Origin: Lepidurus packardi
Taxonomy: Eukaryota > Arthropoda > Branchiopoda > Notostraca > Triopsidae
Assembly: GCA_023053545.1 (NCBI GenBank)
Contig: JAKZAN010000007.1
Coordinates: 6,386,001-6,450,000, forward strand
Length of the DNA: 64,000 bases
Direction of reading: 5' to 3'
Below the pieces are notes generated by a model. It was not told the DNA's origin and made no database searches. It saw only the letters and a list, made by a program, of their open reading frames with translations. The position numbers and the translations under genes were made by a program. The stretch's first letter is position 1. Each line of letters starts with the position of its first letter. Below are positions 43,059 to 56,400 of the stretch, piece by piece.

Positions 43059-44363
43059 CTAATGAATGAGAACCCAGTTCGTTGGGTGATTGTAAGCTAA
43101 AAGGACTGGACAGTGCAGTAACAAAGAGAGCGTGCCTGAATCGACGTGTTGCGAGACGAAACTCCATTTTTGGAGCCAATCCATCATATCTTCAGTTCGC
43201 ATGTTCACTGGGTTTAAACCACGGTAAAAGCACGCCTGCTCAATCAAGCGCAGTCTTAATTAGGTCCGAGCGAATACAACGAATTCACCTGTCGTAGTTC
43301 ATCTAACGTAAGAGATCGTATGTTGGCCCTCGCAAGTGCTTGGTCTAAGTTCATAAGCTCTTGAGCACGCGAATTAAGTCTTGAACGCTGTCTCCATACC
43401 GCATGGAGCGAATGAGCTCGAAGTAGACTTTTCTTATATACGTAAATATACAAAAGTCACTGAATACCAGACTGTGTCAAAGGTGATTTAAAACTTACTA
43501 CGTGTCGAGGGAATAAGGAATTTAAGTGGTAGGGTTCTCGGCGAAACAGCTCCTTAACTTGCACAATTTCTTCCACTTCAGGATGGACACCGCTTCCTAA
43601 TCTATACAATACTTCTGCCCACTGTTTCCGGTATGCTTCGTCTTCGATTACATCCAGACGAGATTGCAAACAACTAATAAAATTAGGTTCAAACATTAAA
43701 ATTAGGCTTAACACAAGTTGAGCAATTAAGGGTGTATTTACCGTAATACGGGCTTGTAGTAATGTACTCTTCTTCTTTGATACGCCAAAGCAAAGTCGAC
43801 TTTTTGTTGTAAAGACCAGAAGTGAGACGACAATAGATACCTCGGCAATGCATACCTTAGAAATATACGCTATCAGACGTTCTATAGCTTGAAAATTTGC
43901 ATATTACGCCAAAGGGAAAACAATGTAATTGGCGAACGGCAATGCTGAGATTAGAAGCACTGGAGCAACTTTTAACATGTCCTTGGGCATCTGGTAGTAC
44001 AATTTCATCTCCTGCAGAGTTAACGCTTGGACTCCCTTGTCAGAAGTGAGGGCAATTTTAGCGAGTCTGCCCAGCTCCTTAAGATCTCCGAAGAAATCTT
44101 TGATTCCAACCGAGAATACTCTATAGACTCTCATCGCTCGAGGGAAGCGAGATTCCAGTATGGTATCATAATGCTGTACGTAACGGGTATAACGGTCGAG
44201 GACATATCGCCGAATTTTGGGTCGTAACGCCGCTCTCCATTTTTCCAGTACGAGACGAACCCTGCTGTCTGAAACTCGTGGAGGTCCATTTTCTAGCGAA
44301 GAAGACAGTCGGTATGAGGCTGATCCTCCCTGAAGGCTAGCAAGCTGGAGCCTAAAGACGCTC
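43059..44363 (-). CDS. LETM1-domain-containing protein 1 (LETMD1), mitochondrial
   Basis: Minus-strand exons between 43059 (stop) and about 44363. Reading through 44134 upstream gives a continuous frame (RYVLDRYTRYVQHYDTIL, then SRFPRAMRVYRV). The domain is recognised from VFSVGIKDFFGDLKELGR, TLQEMKLYYQMPKDMLKVAP and a membrane segment LLISALPFANYIVFPLA, then ribosome-binding-like helices (RSCLQSRLDVIEDE; EIVQVKELFRREPYHLNSL). LETMD1 sits in the mitochondrial inner membrane. The N-terminal part is serine-rich and plausible as a presequence, but the frame is closed by a stop near 44365 before any ATG, so the true start must lie on an unplaced upstream exon. Confidence 0.82.
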
Positions 44364-44836
44364 TAGGCTATAATAAACTAACATGTAATTAATTGTGCCA
44401 AATGTTACTTGTTAGTTAAATGTCGTGTGACCAGAAATCTCATTATCTATGGCAAAGGGCTTAAACGGCGTCTGATGTTATGTTACTACATAAATGAAAA
44501 ATACATAGAGACGGTGTTTCTATCCAAAATGAACAGCTGTAAACGATTATCTAGCTCCTCCCGTAGGGAGCGAAAGGTCCGCCTATTTTTGTGATGTAAG
44601 ATTGTAACGAACAAAAACACATACGCGAGCGAGTGTCAAAACATTTATTAAAGCTGCTGCATCTAATCTTTCTCCTTGACGTACTTTGGGAATTCCGTAA
44701 GCCTTGATCACGACTGATTAATTAAGACACATCGATTTGAATTGCCATTTGTCAGGAATAACCCAAACCTTGTCCTGCATGGGCATCACAGTCACACAAA
44801 CAGAAACGCACAATATAGATTCATCCAGGGCTCGAA
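44364..44836. other. Divergent region, LETMD1 / DCAF11
   Basis: About 470 bp between divergent genes, expected to hold the LETMD1 first exon and both promoters. A 61-codon plus-strand frame here (44409-44594) is not supported. Confidence 0.4.
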
Positions 44837-47110
44837 ATGGACGAAGAATCAAGACGGAATGCGGATGAAGTAGCTCAGGCTCTTATTTTTGATTCGGATA
44901 GTAATAGCGACTCGAATGCCTCTGCTTCTGGTGGTTCTGACAATGACTTAGCGTCTATTCTTCAGTACTTAATCAGGAGGTGCGTATATTTATCATTTTA
45001 TGCTATTTGAGAAAGTGTTCATGAACATTTGTCTTAAAGTAGCGGTCAAGTCAGAATACTTGGCGGCCAAGAAGACTACGATGACGAAGATGATGATGTA
45101 TATGTCCACGTACCTTTGCCTGGACCGCAACCAAAACCCAACACTTCCGTCATAGATGTAAGTAATTCAGCTTCTTCCAAGGTTTATTTAAATACAAGTC
45201 CGTTTGTCAAGGCGAGCGATTTCGCCGTCTTAAGCAAAGCTGCAAGGAGCCCCAAAAATTGCCGTAGAGATAATTTTCGCCCAAACGTGTCGTGCATGTT
45301 GCAAGAGAGAGAGGTAATATTCAGAAGCTTACGTGTTTTTTTTTTCATGTAAGTTTATCGTAGATAGGTATGCTTGGTCAAGGGCGTTTTTTACCTGTAG
45401 ATCGTCATTTTGTGGCGAATAGTTATTTACCCAACACTCCAAGGCAAATGGCAAAGTATGGTCATAAGATGTTTTGTGGAACTTATTCCAGGGATGGAGA
45501 TGTCTTTCTAAGTGCTGCTCAAGGTATAATACAACTTTCTCCCGTTAGAAAGGCCTTGCAAAAATACTTTCTCTTACAGATCGCATTATACGAATTTTTG
45601 ATTCATCAAGGCCAACGTCGTGGAAAATCCTTCATTGGATTACAGCTCGAGATGTTGGTTGGAGCATTTTGGATACCGCGTTCTCGCCAGATAGTCGCTT
45701 GGTAGCGTATACTTCTTGGTCAGAATGCGGTAACAACTGTTACTTGAAGTGCTATTAGGAAAGCCGATGATTTGTTGTCGTTATCTAGTTCATCTTTACA
45801 ACATTACTGGAGATGTGGAAAAGCATGAAGCCTTACAGCTCTACCCTGATGATCGCCGCTTTTGTGTGTTTTCATTGGTCTTTTCACAGTGTGGCAGCGA
45901 AGTACTCGGGGGAGCTAACGATGGTTGCTTGTATATTTGTGATCTCGAGACCAAAAGCCGGATTCTAAAGGTTCTCTTTCTAGTAAAGCTCTTCCAGCTA
46001 ATTTTTATAATTATTCAAGATATCTGCACATGACGATGATGTGAATACTGTTGCCTTTGCGGATGATACTTCTCAGATTCTTTTCAGTGCTGCTGACGAC
46101 GGGATGTGTAAAGTAAGGGTTTCTGCTTCGGCATTGTCTCTTTTATTAATCTGTACTCATGGGATAGGTTTGGGATCGACGTACGCTAGATGAGTGTGCT
46201 CCTAGACCAGTTGGAGTCCTTGCTGGCCATTCTGACGGAATTACATGTATAGACTCGAGAGGTGATGGCAGATATTTGATTACGAATAGCAAGGACCAGT
46301 CTATCAAATTGTGGGATATAAGAAGATTCGCTTCGAACGACGCACAGGTTGAAGCCAAACGAGCAGTTCAGAGGCAAAACTGGGATTATAGGTGGCAACA
46401 TGTACCGCAACGAGGTATAGTGAGAAAATTGATTTTTTTTAGTTAGTCCAATATTAACTTGTTATTAATTTTCAAATTACTTGCTTAAATGTTTAGTTCA
46501 TTGTGAAGTTCATGGAGATTCTTCACTTATGACTTATCGCGGTCATAGCGTGCTTCAAACTTTAATCAGGTCCAGATTCTCGCCCGCCTTTTCCACTGGT
46601 CAAAAATACATTTACACTGGTTGTGCTGCAGGTCGAGTAGTCAGTAAGTCTTAAGTTGTGTTCTGTAGAAATCCACGTCAAATTTCATTTTGTTTTGGCT
46701 AGTTTACGACGCATTGACCGGCAAAATCGAAAAGACCTTGAATGGTCATAGGTCGACTGTTCGAGACGTAGCGTGGCATCCTTACTTAATGGAATTAATA
46801 AGCACTTCGGTATACAACTTGTATGTTATTTAGGATTGAATTACTATTTTTTTTTTTTTTTTTTTTTTTTTGGCTTTAGTGGGATTGCACTCACGTAAAG
46901 TGGCATTGTGAGAAAGCCAATATGGACGATGACAGTGATGATGAGGACTGGGAAGAGGAAGAAACTATGAATGATTCCAGATTTCAGCGGTATCGTGCCC
47001 AACGCTTCCTTGGTAAATCCAATATTCCTGTTCGTCGCAGTGCTCGTTTAGCAGCTCAACAGCAACGTCGGCCTAGGCTGAGGAGAAGTGCTCGACTCGC
47101 AAGACTCTAG
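44837..47110 (+). CDS. DCAF11: DDB1- and CUL4-associated factor 11 (WDR23), WD40 protein
   Basis: Multi-exon gene starting at 44837 (MDEESRRNADE). An acidic serine-rich N-terminus is followed by WD40 blades: GTYSRDGDVFLSAAQDRIIRIF, AFSPDSRLVAYTSWSE, VLGGANDGCLYICDLET, LFSAADDGMCKVWDRRT, LAGHSDGITCIDSRGDG...SIKLWDIRR, YTGCAAGRVVIYDALTG and WHPYLMELISTSWDCTH. MAKYGHKMFCGTYS before the first blade is typical of DCAF11. It is the substrate receptor of a CUL4-DDB1 ubiquitin ligase that degrades NRF2/SKN-1. The C-terminus is acidic then basic (DDEDWEEEE ... RRSARLA). An intron contains a 25-base T run (46847-46871). Confidence 0.93.
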
Positions 47111-47988
47111 CTCGTAAAGTTGTTCCCTTTTTCTTCTCTTAATAATCCCATCCCTGCTTTGTCTTATACTTGTCAACATCATAAACAATCCCGGATCCTC
47201 AGGGATAATGTTAGGGAAGAAAAACATTGGTTCTGGTCTTTAAAGCGTACCATTTTTTCCTTTTATTTGCATTATGCGCGTTACATGAAATAGAGCGAGT
47301 TTTATACAAACAAGAGGCAGTCTAAGAGTAAACATTTGTAAGATTGAAATGAATATGTAGTGACTTATAGATCATGGGTGTAAAGAAGAGATTGGGCGGC
47401 CCGAAAGTCCGCAATGCAGCGTTTCGGATAGATTTGTCCAAAGTGGAGCTGTTTGGTCGATGTTCTTCAGCCGCGAGTCTTCCTTGCGAAAGGGGTTGTA
47501 TACAAATATGGGTCTGCTATCACGAAATTTAAATCCTTTTTGATAAAAAAAAAAAATAACAATCCCTATGACCAAGTTGCTCCCGTGGTCTATAAGTCTG
47601 TTATCGCTAACAAGATTAACTGTGAAGACCTTTCGTGATATATTCGGTCAAAGCAAAGACGCAACACTGTTGTCCATCGGTACCCGACGTGCATCAAAGA
47701 GTGCAAGAGTTCCGTTGCTAAATAGCAGAAAACTTTACTAGTATAATACTTAATGTGTTAACAAGTATATAAAGGTAAGTTGCAGTATCAATGCAGTTCC
47801 AGTATCAACGAGATTGAAGTTTTATCTGATTGTCAATACCGTCAATCGGGAGGCCATACAGTTGTGGTTTTCCGGTGTATGAGGTATTCACTGATATACA
47901 GAGCGATTAAGACTCGGTAGGCTTATGGTCATTCTGTAATTCGCTGGTGAACAAGGCCTTCAGACGTTTCACTAATCTTCGCGGCAAT
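47111..47988. other. Intergenic, no gene recognised
   Basis: About 880 bp separating DCAF11 and tan on the same strand. Short frames (47372-47575 minus, 47453-47638 plus) show no motif. It probably holds the tan promoter. Confidence 0.5.
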
Positions 47989-49553
47989 ATGTCTGACAAG
48001 AGACTAAATGGTATTCCTGTAATTTACGTTAGTGGGACGCATTACGAAGTCGGCTTTACCATCGTAAGTTTAGAAACACGGGTAAACGTAATTATTTACA
48101 TTTAATCGTTGTAGGGTCAGACGTTCCAGTCAATGATCCAGGCATACGTAGCAAACCTAAAAGAGCTGAACTCCGTTTATCTTCCGTGCTATGAAAAAGT
48201 CGAGGGCCGGCAGATATACGAAGAAACTCTAGCTGTCATTCAAGAGAACTTTCCGCAGTATGTTCGCGAAATACAAGGAACCGCAGATGGAGCTGGAGTA
48301 CCCTTTCATAAAGTATTACTGAAAAATGTTCAGGGCAATAAGCGCTATAGGATTTTAATCGTTTTGTATATAGTTGATGCTCCTGCATATGGATCAAATC
48401 CTACCTAATAACACGCTGAATATTTCGACTCTTCCTAATGGTCAAGGCTGTACTTCTATCCTGTGCAATGGCGAGCAGGTTTGTGGACATTGTGTTGGCA
48501 ACTCATTTTGCAGTACATCTTGTTTTACGGTCATTTTTTCGTTTCTAGGGTATAATTGGTCACACGGAAGACGCTCTTCCGGAGACCCTAAACCATATTT
48601 ACATCGTAAATGCTCTCATCCGGGAATCTGAACCGCAAGGAAAGTGGGGATTCCGTGAAGAACGTTATTCGGCGCTGTGTTACGCAGGACTTCTGCCCGG
48701 ATTTTGTATGGGTTGGAATCATCACGGACTCATCTTTACAATCAATGTTATCTTTCCCAAACGAGTTCTTTCGAAGAAAACGCGTAAGAAATAAGCAAAT
48801 GTTTAAGCGTAATGCACGGTGGCGCGATTTAATAATTACTTTTCACTAGCTCGGCACATACTAACTCGTGCGCTGCTAGCCGCACCAAACATGGAAACTG
48901 CGCAGAAAATTCTGAGAGATTCAGGTGTCGGTAGTTCGGATGGGTTTAGCGTAAATATGACTTTCCTGCTGCAGGTCCGTTTCGAGAATTTTATATTATA
49001 TAAGACAGTTGATTATTACAATTACTATAGGATGGAGTGCGATTATTTCATAACGCGGAAGTTGGTCCAGCTTACGACTCGAACGAGTCAGTGCTAAGCA
49101 TCCTTACACTTAGTCCAGGGGAGTACTTGGGACATTGCAATAAGTACAACAAATACGAAAAGTGTTCGGGTTTTACAGTAAAATGTCATGATTTTCTAGG
49201 TACTATCGGCTTGAGATTGAAGAACTGGGCGACGAAAGTAGCGATCGCCGTCGACGAGTTATTAATGGACGTGGTCGTTTGCAGTGCGAGCGAGACGTGA
49301 TTAATGTACTGAGCGATAACTCAGATTCAGTTTTTCCCATATTTCGAGAAGGCGATCGAACGTGCAAAGATTTCGTAACAACTGTTGCTGTCGGTTAGTA
49401 TATAAAAAATTATCTATTCCAGTACTTGGTATAATCGTGGATTTAATAGGGATATTTGATTGCGATAAGCTTACATGGTCTATCTACATAAATAACCCCG
49501 AGAAAAGTGAACCTCTTGTAGTACTGCCTATTCATCTGAAAAGTGTCGTTTAA
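47989..49553 (+). CDS. tan: Tan-type N-beta-alanyl amine hydrolase
   Basis: About eight exons with short introns. Starts MSDKRLNGIPVIYVSGTHYE at 47989. The frame then contains the IAT/Tan family features: VREIQGTADGAGVPF, then GQGCTSI with the Gly-Cys pair at 48445-48450, where these proenzymes cleave themselves to expose the catalytic Cys; GHTEDALPE; WNHHGLIFTIN; and the end IFDCDKLTWSIYINNPE. In insects Tan hydrolyses N-beta-alanyl-dopamine and carcinine, reversing Ebony, in cuticle pigmentation and histamine recycling at photoreceptors. The family resembles fungal isopenicillin acyltransferase. All key residues are present, so the copy looks functional. Some intron edges were placed by eye. 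Confidence 0.92.
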
Positions 49554-49995
49554 GACTTATTTTCTAAGTCTCTTTGTAGTTGGTTTTATCTTTTAGCAAA
49601 CCTAAAGCAATGTCTTTTCTTGCCTTGTTAATTTCTCTTATGTTATTACCCCTAACTAGTTTGGTAAAACTTCTCGTTGTGTGTTAACACTTGTGCAACA
49701 ATAAATCCATTATCTCTTTTTGAATATTCCGCTTTTTTGTTAGGCCGTTGCCTGCTTCCATCTGGTATCCTTGAGATGATTTCTTTGTCGCTTTTCTCCA
49801 AATGACGCCGGTCAACTCAAAAATAAACTCATAGGTGTAAACTGAATACGGTGAGTAAATTCGTGAATCGCAATTATTGAAGAAGGTACATAATTACGTC
49901 GCGTTTTTCCCGTGCAAATAGTTTCTATTTTTGACCGACTGTGAGAGTAACAGTGCAATAAAGAAACAACGGACATTTGGATTTGCCAATTAAGC
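49554..49995. other. Intergenic, tan to USP48
   Basis: About 440 bp with an AATAAA at 49700-49705 that could end the tan transcript, and the USP48 5' region. Confidence 0.5.
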
Positions 49996-52900
49996 ATGGT
50001 TGGCAAACAAACATTTAGTGGCTGGGAGTGGGCCGAACAAGTGGAGCCTTCGCAAGTAACTTTAGAACATGTTAGAGCTGCCTATAAACTGAATGGCAAA
50101 AGATGCAAACTTTTTTCTTGCAAGTAAGAAATTTATCGACGCGATTAATGTCAACCGTAAGCTATTTTTAATGTGTTTGTTTTTTATCTTAGACGAAATT
50201 GTGCACAGAATCCACATTGTTTATGTGTCCTTGGAGAGAAGATTTGGTTCGACGATACCACCGCAAAAGAAGATTTGGATGACGATCCCTGCAATAAAGT
50301 AAAAGAGATGGGATCGTTTGTAGGCCTACGTAATTTGGGTGCTACCTGTTATGTGAATAGCTTTTTGCAGCTTTGGTACCATAATTATGCATTCCGGTAA
50401 CCAAGTTTGGATTGGAATAAATATGATATAAATAGTCGTCAATGGGATCTTTCTAGGCATGCTCTCTACAGCTGGAAACCGAGCGCTGTAGACGCAGAAA
50501 AGGAAGGTGGAACTTTCATTCCACAAGATTGTGTGAGTCATTTACAAGTTTTGTTTGCTCTTATGCAATTCGGGGACCGAGCCTGCATCAATCCTTACGG
50601 TTTTATCCTGTCTTTGGGCTTGGATGCCATGATGCAACAAGATGCCCAGGAATTCGCAAAATTGTTTATTTCCATGCTTGAAGAAAAACTTTCCCAGTAT
50701 CCTAATCCCCAAGTGCGTTCCATGATTCAAAAACAGTTTATGGGCACTTACGTTTACGTCACAAAGTACGCACTCAAAAGATTAGCGTTTCCGTCTTACT
50801 GCTAGTTAGATAATCTTATATTACCCATAGATGTGGTTTTTGTGGAACAGAATCATTTAGACCGTCTCAGTTTTACGAGTTAGACTTAAGCTTGGGACAA
50901 AAAGGGACGCGAAACATTCTACAAAGCCTGAGCGAGTTCTTAGAGGAGGAGAAGATGGAAGGAACTGAGCAATACTTCTGTAACCATTGCCAAACCAAGC
51001 GCAACGCAAAAAGAGCCATCCAACTCAAGTCTTTACCACCAGTCCTAAACGTACAGCTTTTGCGGTTTGTTTTCGACAGGTAATACTCAAAACATTTTTG
51101 GAAATTCGACCAAAATACCCACAGTCTGTTGAAATTTCCCTTTCCTTTTGCACAGGAAAACTGGCCACAAGAGAAAAGTGAATTCTGTCGTCCAGTTTCC
51201 TGAAGTCTTGGACATGACACCTTACATGACCAAGAACGGAAAGTCCGTGAAGGAAGGATCTTCTCTTTACGACCTACGAGCTGTCCTTATTCACAAAGGT
51301 CCGAGTGCCTATTCCGGCCATTATGTTGGTAGGCATGAATTGTAACACTGCGTAATGCTTTTAGCTAAAATGTTTTAATTGTAGCACACATATGTGATAT
51401 GGCGTCTGGTGACTGGTACCAGTTTAATGATGAGCAGGTTCAGAAATTGGAAGGCAAGAAACTCAGATTAGGGGCCGAAGAAGACGTACAAAGTAAAATC
51501 TGCTTTACACGTTTTCTTGCAAATGTGCTAACCAGCGATGTGATCTTGAAGGTTCCACGAAGAAGGTCCGCCTTGAAAAAATTCCCACAGGCTTTCATTC
51601 CTCTAATAATGCTTATATGTTGGTGTATCTTCGTCGGGCGGTTGGCGAAGCAAAGGAGACTTTTAGCTGGGAACTGCCTGATTACTTGCAAGAGACTGTT
51701 ATGTTCGAAAACAGCAAGTTTGAGGAATGGCAAAGGCTACAAAGTGAGATCCAGGTAAAAAAAAGCAAAGAATTCTTTCTTCAGCTTTTTTTTATTCATC
51801 CTAATACGTGCGTGACGTTCTAGCATGCAAAACGCTCTGATGAAGTTCAGATGAAGAAAGATATTCGTAGCCTGTATGGGATTCTGCCCGCTGAAGAATC
51901 TCAGCCTTTTGAGATAATCTCAACCGGTTGGCTGAGCGATTGGCTTGCTCGCAGAGATGGAGCTAAATCATTAGCAGCTATTGACAATCGCAGCTTACTT
52001 TGCAAACACGGAAAAGTTCATCCTAATCGTGTAAAAGCGTTCAAGTGCATCAGCATAACAGGGGTAAGCATATCTGCATCATATGTCTGCAGCGAAATAA
52101 GTTTCGGGTTCACATTTAGGCCGATAAACTTTATGAGCAACACCGTGGAGGACCAAGACTGACTGAGAGCAGTTTATGCTGGGATTGTGTGAAAGCCAAG
52201 TGCGAGTTTTTCAGGAGTACAGTTCGTTTAAATGAGGACGCCAAAACCGTTATTGCACAGGGCAAACTTAAGCTGGAAACGTAAACTAATTCCTTCTCTT
52301 TTTCAGAAAAAGTACCCTCATTGTTTGATTAGGGAGCAAGATTGTGTCTGGGTGGGCAAAGAATCTTTGCGCTCTTGGAAGCGTTTGGTTACTGAGGCCT
52401 TGGAGGAGCGTTTGGAACTGCAGGGTGCAGTACTGGTCGATTGCAAGGAAGATGCTTACAACGAGCCGGCGAAAGATTCGAAGGATTCGAGTACGGACCA
52501 GGTTGACACTGAAAACGAAGCCAAAACTGCGACTGAGCAGTTGACTGAATCGAAAACCGAAATCGTCAGCAGGGACAGTGACGCGGATCTGAAGCATCAT
52601 GAGGTACCTTCTAAGAAAAGGAAGGTAGATGAGTCGTCCGTAAGTATGGAAGAAAGTGGGAAGGAAGAATCTGTAGGATTCAACGAAGATCTTTTGTGCG
52701 CCCATGGTAAGAACAAAGCGGTCACTCTTTCCTGTTTGCTAAATTTCGTGCGTCTCTTTTGGCATAGGTCAGTTATGTTGGGAAGATAACCTACGAAAGC
52801 TGGTATCGGCAACAACATGGACTGTGTTCGTGCGGTATTTCCCGAAGGCTCCAACGTTTCCAAGCACGGCCATCCCTTGTCAGACATGTCAGGTAGCCTG

Positions 52901-53457
52901 AGTTAAATATTGACTTTATTGCACAGAGAAACATATTTCATACATTCACCCCCTTTAGAGCGCTGCTTCTGAAGAAGCTGCTGCCCGAGTCATGTATAAG
53001 CAACAAGCTCTGGAACACAAGACGGCTCTGGGTGATCTGTATAGAGGCCGAAATCGTCCGTCATGGGAAAATGACGATCTCAGTATTGTCTATGTGCTTG
53101 GGAAAGATTTTCTGAGCAGGTGGCGGACTTTCGTTAGGTAAGTTGCAAACGCATTTGTTTCTTTTTTCACAGTACGGTATTAATTCGCAAGCTTAGCAAT
53201 TGGATTAAAAAGACAGCCTGAGGCTTATCTTCAAATCATGATAACAAAATGACGCATACATTTGCAGACCTAAATTGAGATCCAGAACTGGAAACAAATC
53301 GTTTTACGGCATTGTGTTTTTTCCGCCTGGAAACAAGTATTTTGTAGGAAAAACGAAACGTAAATTGTCACCTCGACACTCTTATTGTAGTTGGGTAATG
53401 AAGAAGCGTGACCTTATCAGACAAAATATGGTCACAGCAGACACGTTCACGCCTTAA
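49996..53457 (+). CDS. USP48: Ubiquitin carboxyl-terminal hydrolase 48, C-terminally shortened
   Basis: Starts [16 protein letters not shown] at 49996. The USP fold is clear: the Cys box [18 protein letters not shown] (Cys codon 50347-50349), a QQDAQEF motif, paired CxxC zinc ligands (KCGFCG, YFCNHC) and the His box SGHYVAHIC. DUSP-like parts follow ([12 protein letters not shown]...; [33 protein letters not shown]). In human USP48 a third DUSP and a C-terminal ubiquitin-like domain come next; here the frame ends after a basic stretch ([13 protein letters not shown]...) at 53457, and I see neither domain in the remaining 10 kb. USP48 cleaves ubiquitin on histone H2A and stabilises RelA in vertebrates. 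Last-exon assignment is uncertain. Confidence 0.85.
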
Positions 53458-56400
53458 TTGGGTAATATCGTGGGGCTAGCGAAGAAAAGGCACGCAAATT
53501 TGCAGCACACCACACTAATGACATTATAATGGCACACGGCGAGAGCTCCAGCATGCTAGCGCGAGTGTGCTCAAGCACTTTACATGCGCTACAGTATCAC
53601 TATGCGACGGGATTTGAAAGGAAAAGAAATGTCTGAGTTAAGGACTCTTTAAAAGAGACAAATTACCGAGGTCTGAGCAATTCTGCGTGCCCTACCCGCG
53701 TTTGAATTCCAAGCTGGGGCCAATCTACAGTACTTTGCCTTAATTAAACAGCAACAAACTCTATGTGGGTGCACCACTCCATGCAATAAGGGGGAAATCG
53801 ACCAGCGTTTTCGTGTTAATAAGTCCGGAGTGATTTTTTAAGTTGTTAAAATGTCGTTATTACAAGATAGAACGAAACTGCGGAGCGAGCCAAGGGTGAA
53901 AAACGGTCTTTCCCGGAACGCTTCAGCTCATCTTTTGCTCTGCTGGTGCTTTAGCAATGCGATTCTTTGCACCAAAGCCTCTCCTCTCGATGCGACAAGC
54001 GTTGACGGATGAGACATCTTACCATTCTGGATTTGGCTTTTTTTACCCCCAACGAACCGTTTCCCGACTCAAAATTCCGGGATAAGATGCGCGAACTGAA
54101 GCGAACGGCCACAAGAAGTGACGTTCTGATCCAGGCTGTTCTCTTACCCGACCGAGATATTGCAGAAAAGAGATGCAGACAAGGAAAGGTCATCAACCAC
54201 CAGCCAACAAGGCCGAGCTGTATACAAAGCCAAGAATTTTTTTTATAAATTTTTTACACTCATCGGTGCATAGATATGTACACACTGGTAGAGCAGAAAC
54301 TCGTGCTTTGAAGTTGCTTTGTCTTGCAACTTTTGCAAGTTTTTTTTTGTTTTTTTCGTTGAAGCTGATTTCCCTGAGTCTCGTGATCTGACGGCAGAAA
54401 GACCGATGGGTCAGTCCCGCAACTCTTTTGTCATGATTCACGCTAGAGCAAGCTCTTCATCCAGCGGTTTTTAGACACAGCACCACCCGAAGTTTTCCAT
54501 CAAGGCATGCGGGATGTGGCCTCTCGCTGCTTCGGCATTAGCATGTGTTGAATAACCGTTAGAACCTGCCTTGTAATAGGTCTTTTCTCTGCCAATTTCC
54601 TCCGAGGAGCTTTTAAGGTTAAATAACTTGTTTTGTTTGGTTGCAATGTTCGGTTTCATTATGTCCCGAACCACATTCCCCCGACTCCTTTTTCCCCATG
54701 TCTGGCTGGGCTTACGCTAGAAAATGGTATCGGCATTTGAAAAACGTGTTCCCAACAACCTGATGGCTTATCTTTTGGTTAATATCCTGAACACTTGCAA
54801 GAATTTTCCAGTTCTGTAACCCAACAAACCGCCGTTCTGGCCTTACAAGCGGATCTGCTCCTTTGTGGTTCTTAACCTACGACAGGTTGGGCATTTTCGC
54901 TTCCAATTAGCCCGAGCCTTGGCGTGCATATTTTTACTCCAAAATGGGGACGCTCACATTTTCTGGATGTGTGTATGTATGGCGTTTTTGCGTCGCACCG
55001 CATAAGAAAAGCGACCGGAATCTGGATTTCTTGTGGTTTCATGTCAAGCTGGTCCGAGTTCCGAACGCGAACGAAAAGACCAGCTTGAAAGCTTGACGGA
55101 GTCCTTTTGCTTTTACCCTCTTACAGCTAAATCCTTGCCAAATGCAACTTTTGCTTTCGAAGGCTTTTTGTATTGTTTTTTTTCATCCTTTCGCTGTAAT
55201 GCTGGACCTGGCGAATAAAGGGGAGTCCAAGGAGGTAGGGAAATCTGGAGTATAGCAAGAGAGGAGTGGATATGGTGACGGAGCGAGGTTTGCTCCCTGT
55301 GTGGTAGAGAAGATGGCATGGGCGCCCTGCTGGCGTCCGCGACGTCCTTCTTCGCTTATCCGTTTTGGGTTTCGAACTGGAAGTTTTTTGTGGCCCTTGT
55401 CTTGAAGACCGCCCTTGATTTGATTACGCTTTTGCATTAGTAACCTCCAGCTGCAAGAAGATCCATCTTGTCATGGAATAATTTTCTTGGTTCTTGCTCT
55501 TTGAGCTGTCTTCTTTCCCCAAACGATGTGTACTGAGGAATTTAGGGTTCTGTAGTGAGATAAAACTGAAATAAAAAATATTTTTAAAAAATGGAAATAA
55601 AATAGTGAGACAATGGCTGGCTTAGTACTCGGGTACTTAGTAACTTTTCAAATAGAACTCGGACATTGGGATGAGAGAAAATGGAAAAAATATTTTTTAA
55701 AAAGGCGGGTGACGAAACCTCGGGTCGTGCTGAGAGCTTTCACGGCTTAGAACGACTTCGACACCCCCATCGTAGTTATGACCATTCCAATAGGCAATTT
55801 CTGGCTGGTCTTCGATAGGATTTTGTTTTCCCCGTACCAGGATTGGTATAGCGACCTTTTTGTTGTATTAATAGCTCAGGCGTTCTTTAATAATATCTTT
55901 TGATTACTTGGGTAGTGGACGTAGCGGGACGAAATTGATTTTAACTCGTAAGATTTTCTTTAAATTATAGAGCTTGGGCTAGGGACTGGGGCAGAGTGGG
56001 TTTTCCGAGGCGAAGTACAGTTTCTGAACGCGAACCAATGCATTGGGCAAGGAGATGAGGCCTTCCAAGTATTCAAATTATCTGTGTGCTTGGAACGAAC
56101 GGGCGTCTCGCGTTTTTGATGAGTGCGAAGGGGATTAAGGCTCGTAAATCTTGGCAAGGCATTTGATTTGAAGGGCGATAGCCGACGCCGAGAAAAAGAT
56201 TTACGGTGGTGGTGTTGCGTTCAGCGGACACACACCACCACACAGCCTCCTAATTTGCATTTTATTTTGGTCGGGAGGTAAAGGCTTGAGTTATTTTCAG
56301 GCCAATGCAATGCATTTCTGATGATTTGAACATGCCTCCCCGCTGGCTGCGTTTGCTATTTCCTTCTGTCTGCCCTTGCCTGGGGTAGATACGTGTGCTC

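Noticed and set aside
54009..54248. 79-codon plus-strand frame (charged, DLAFFTPNEPF start)
   Set aside because: Looked like a possible exon but no family, splice signals or neighbouring exons could be found.
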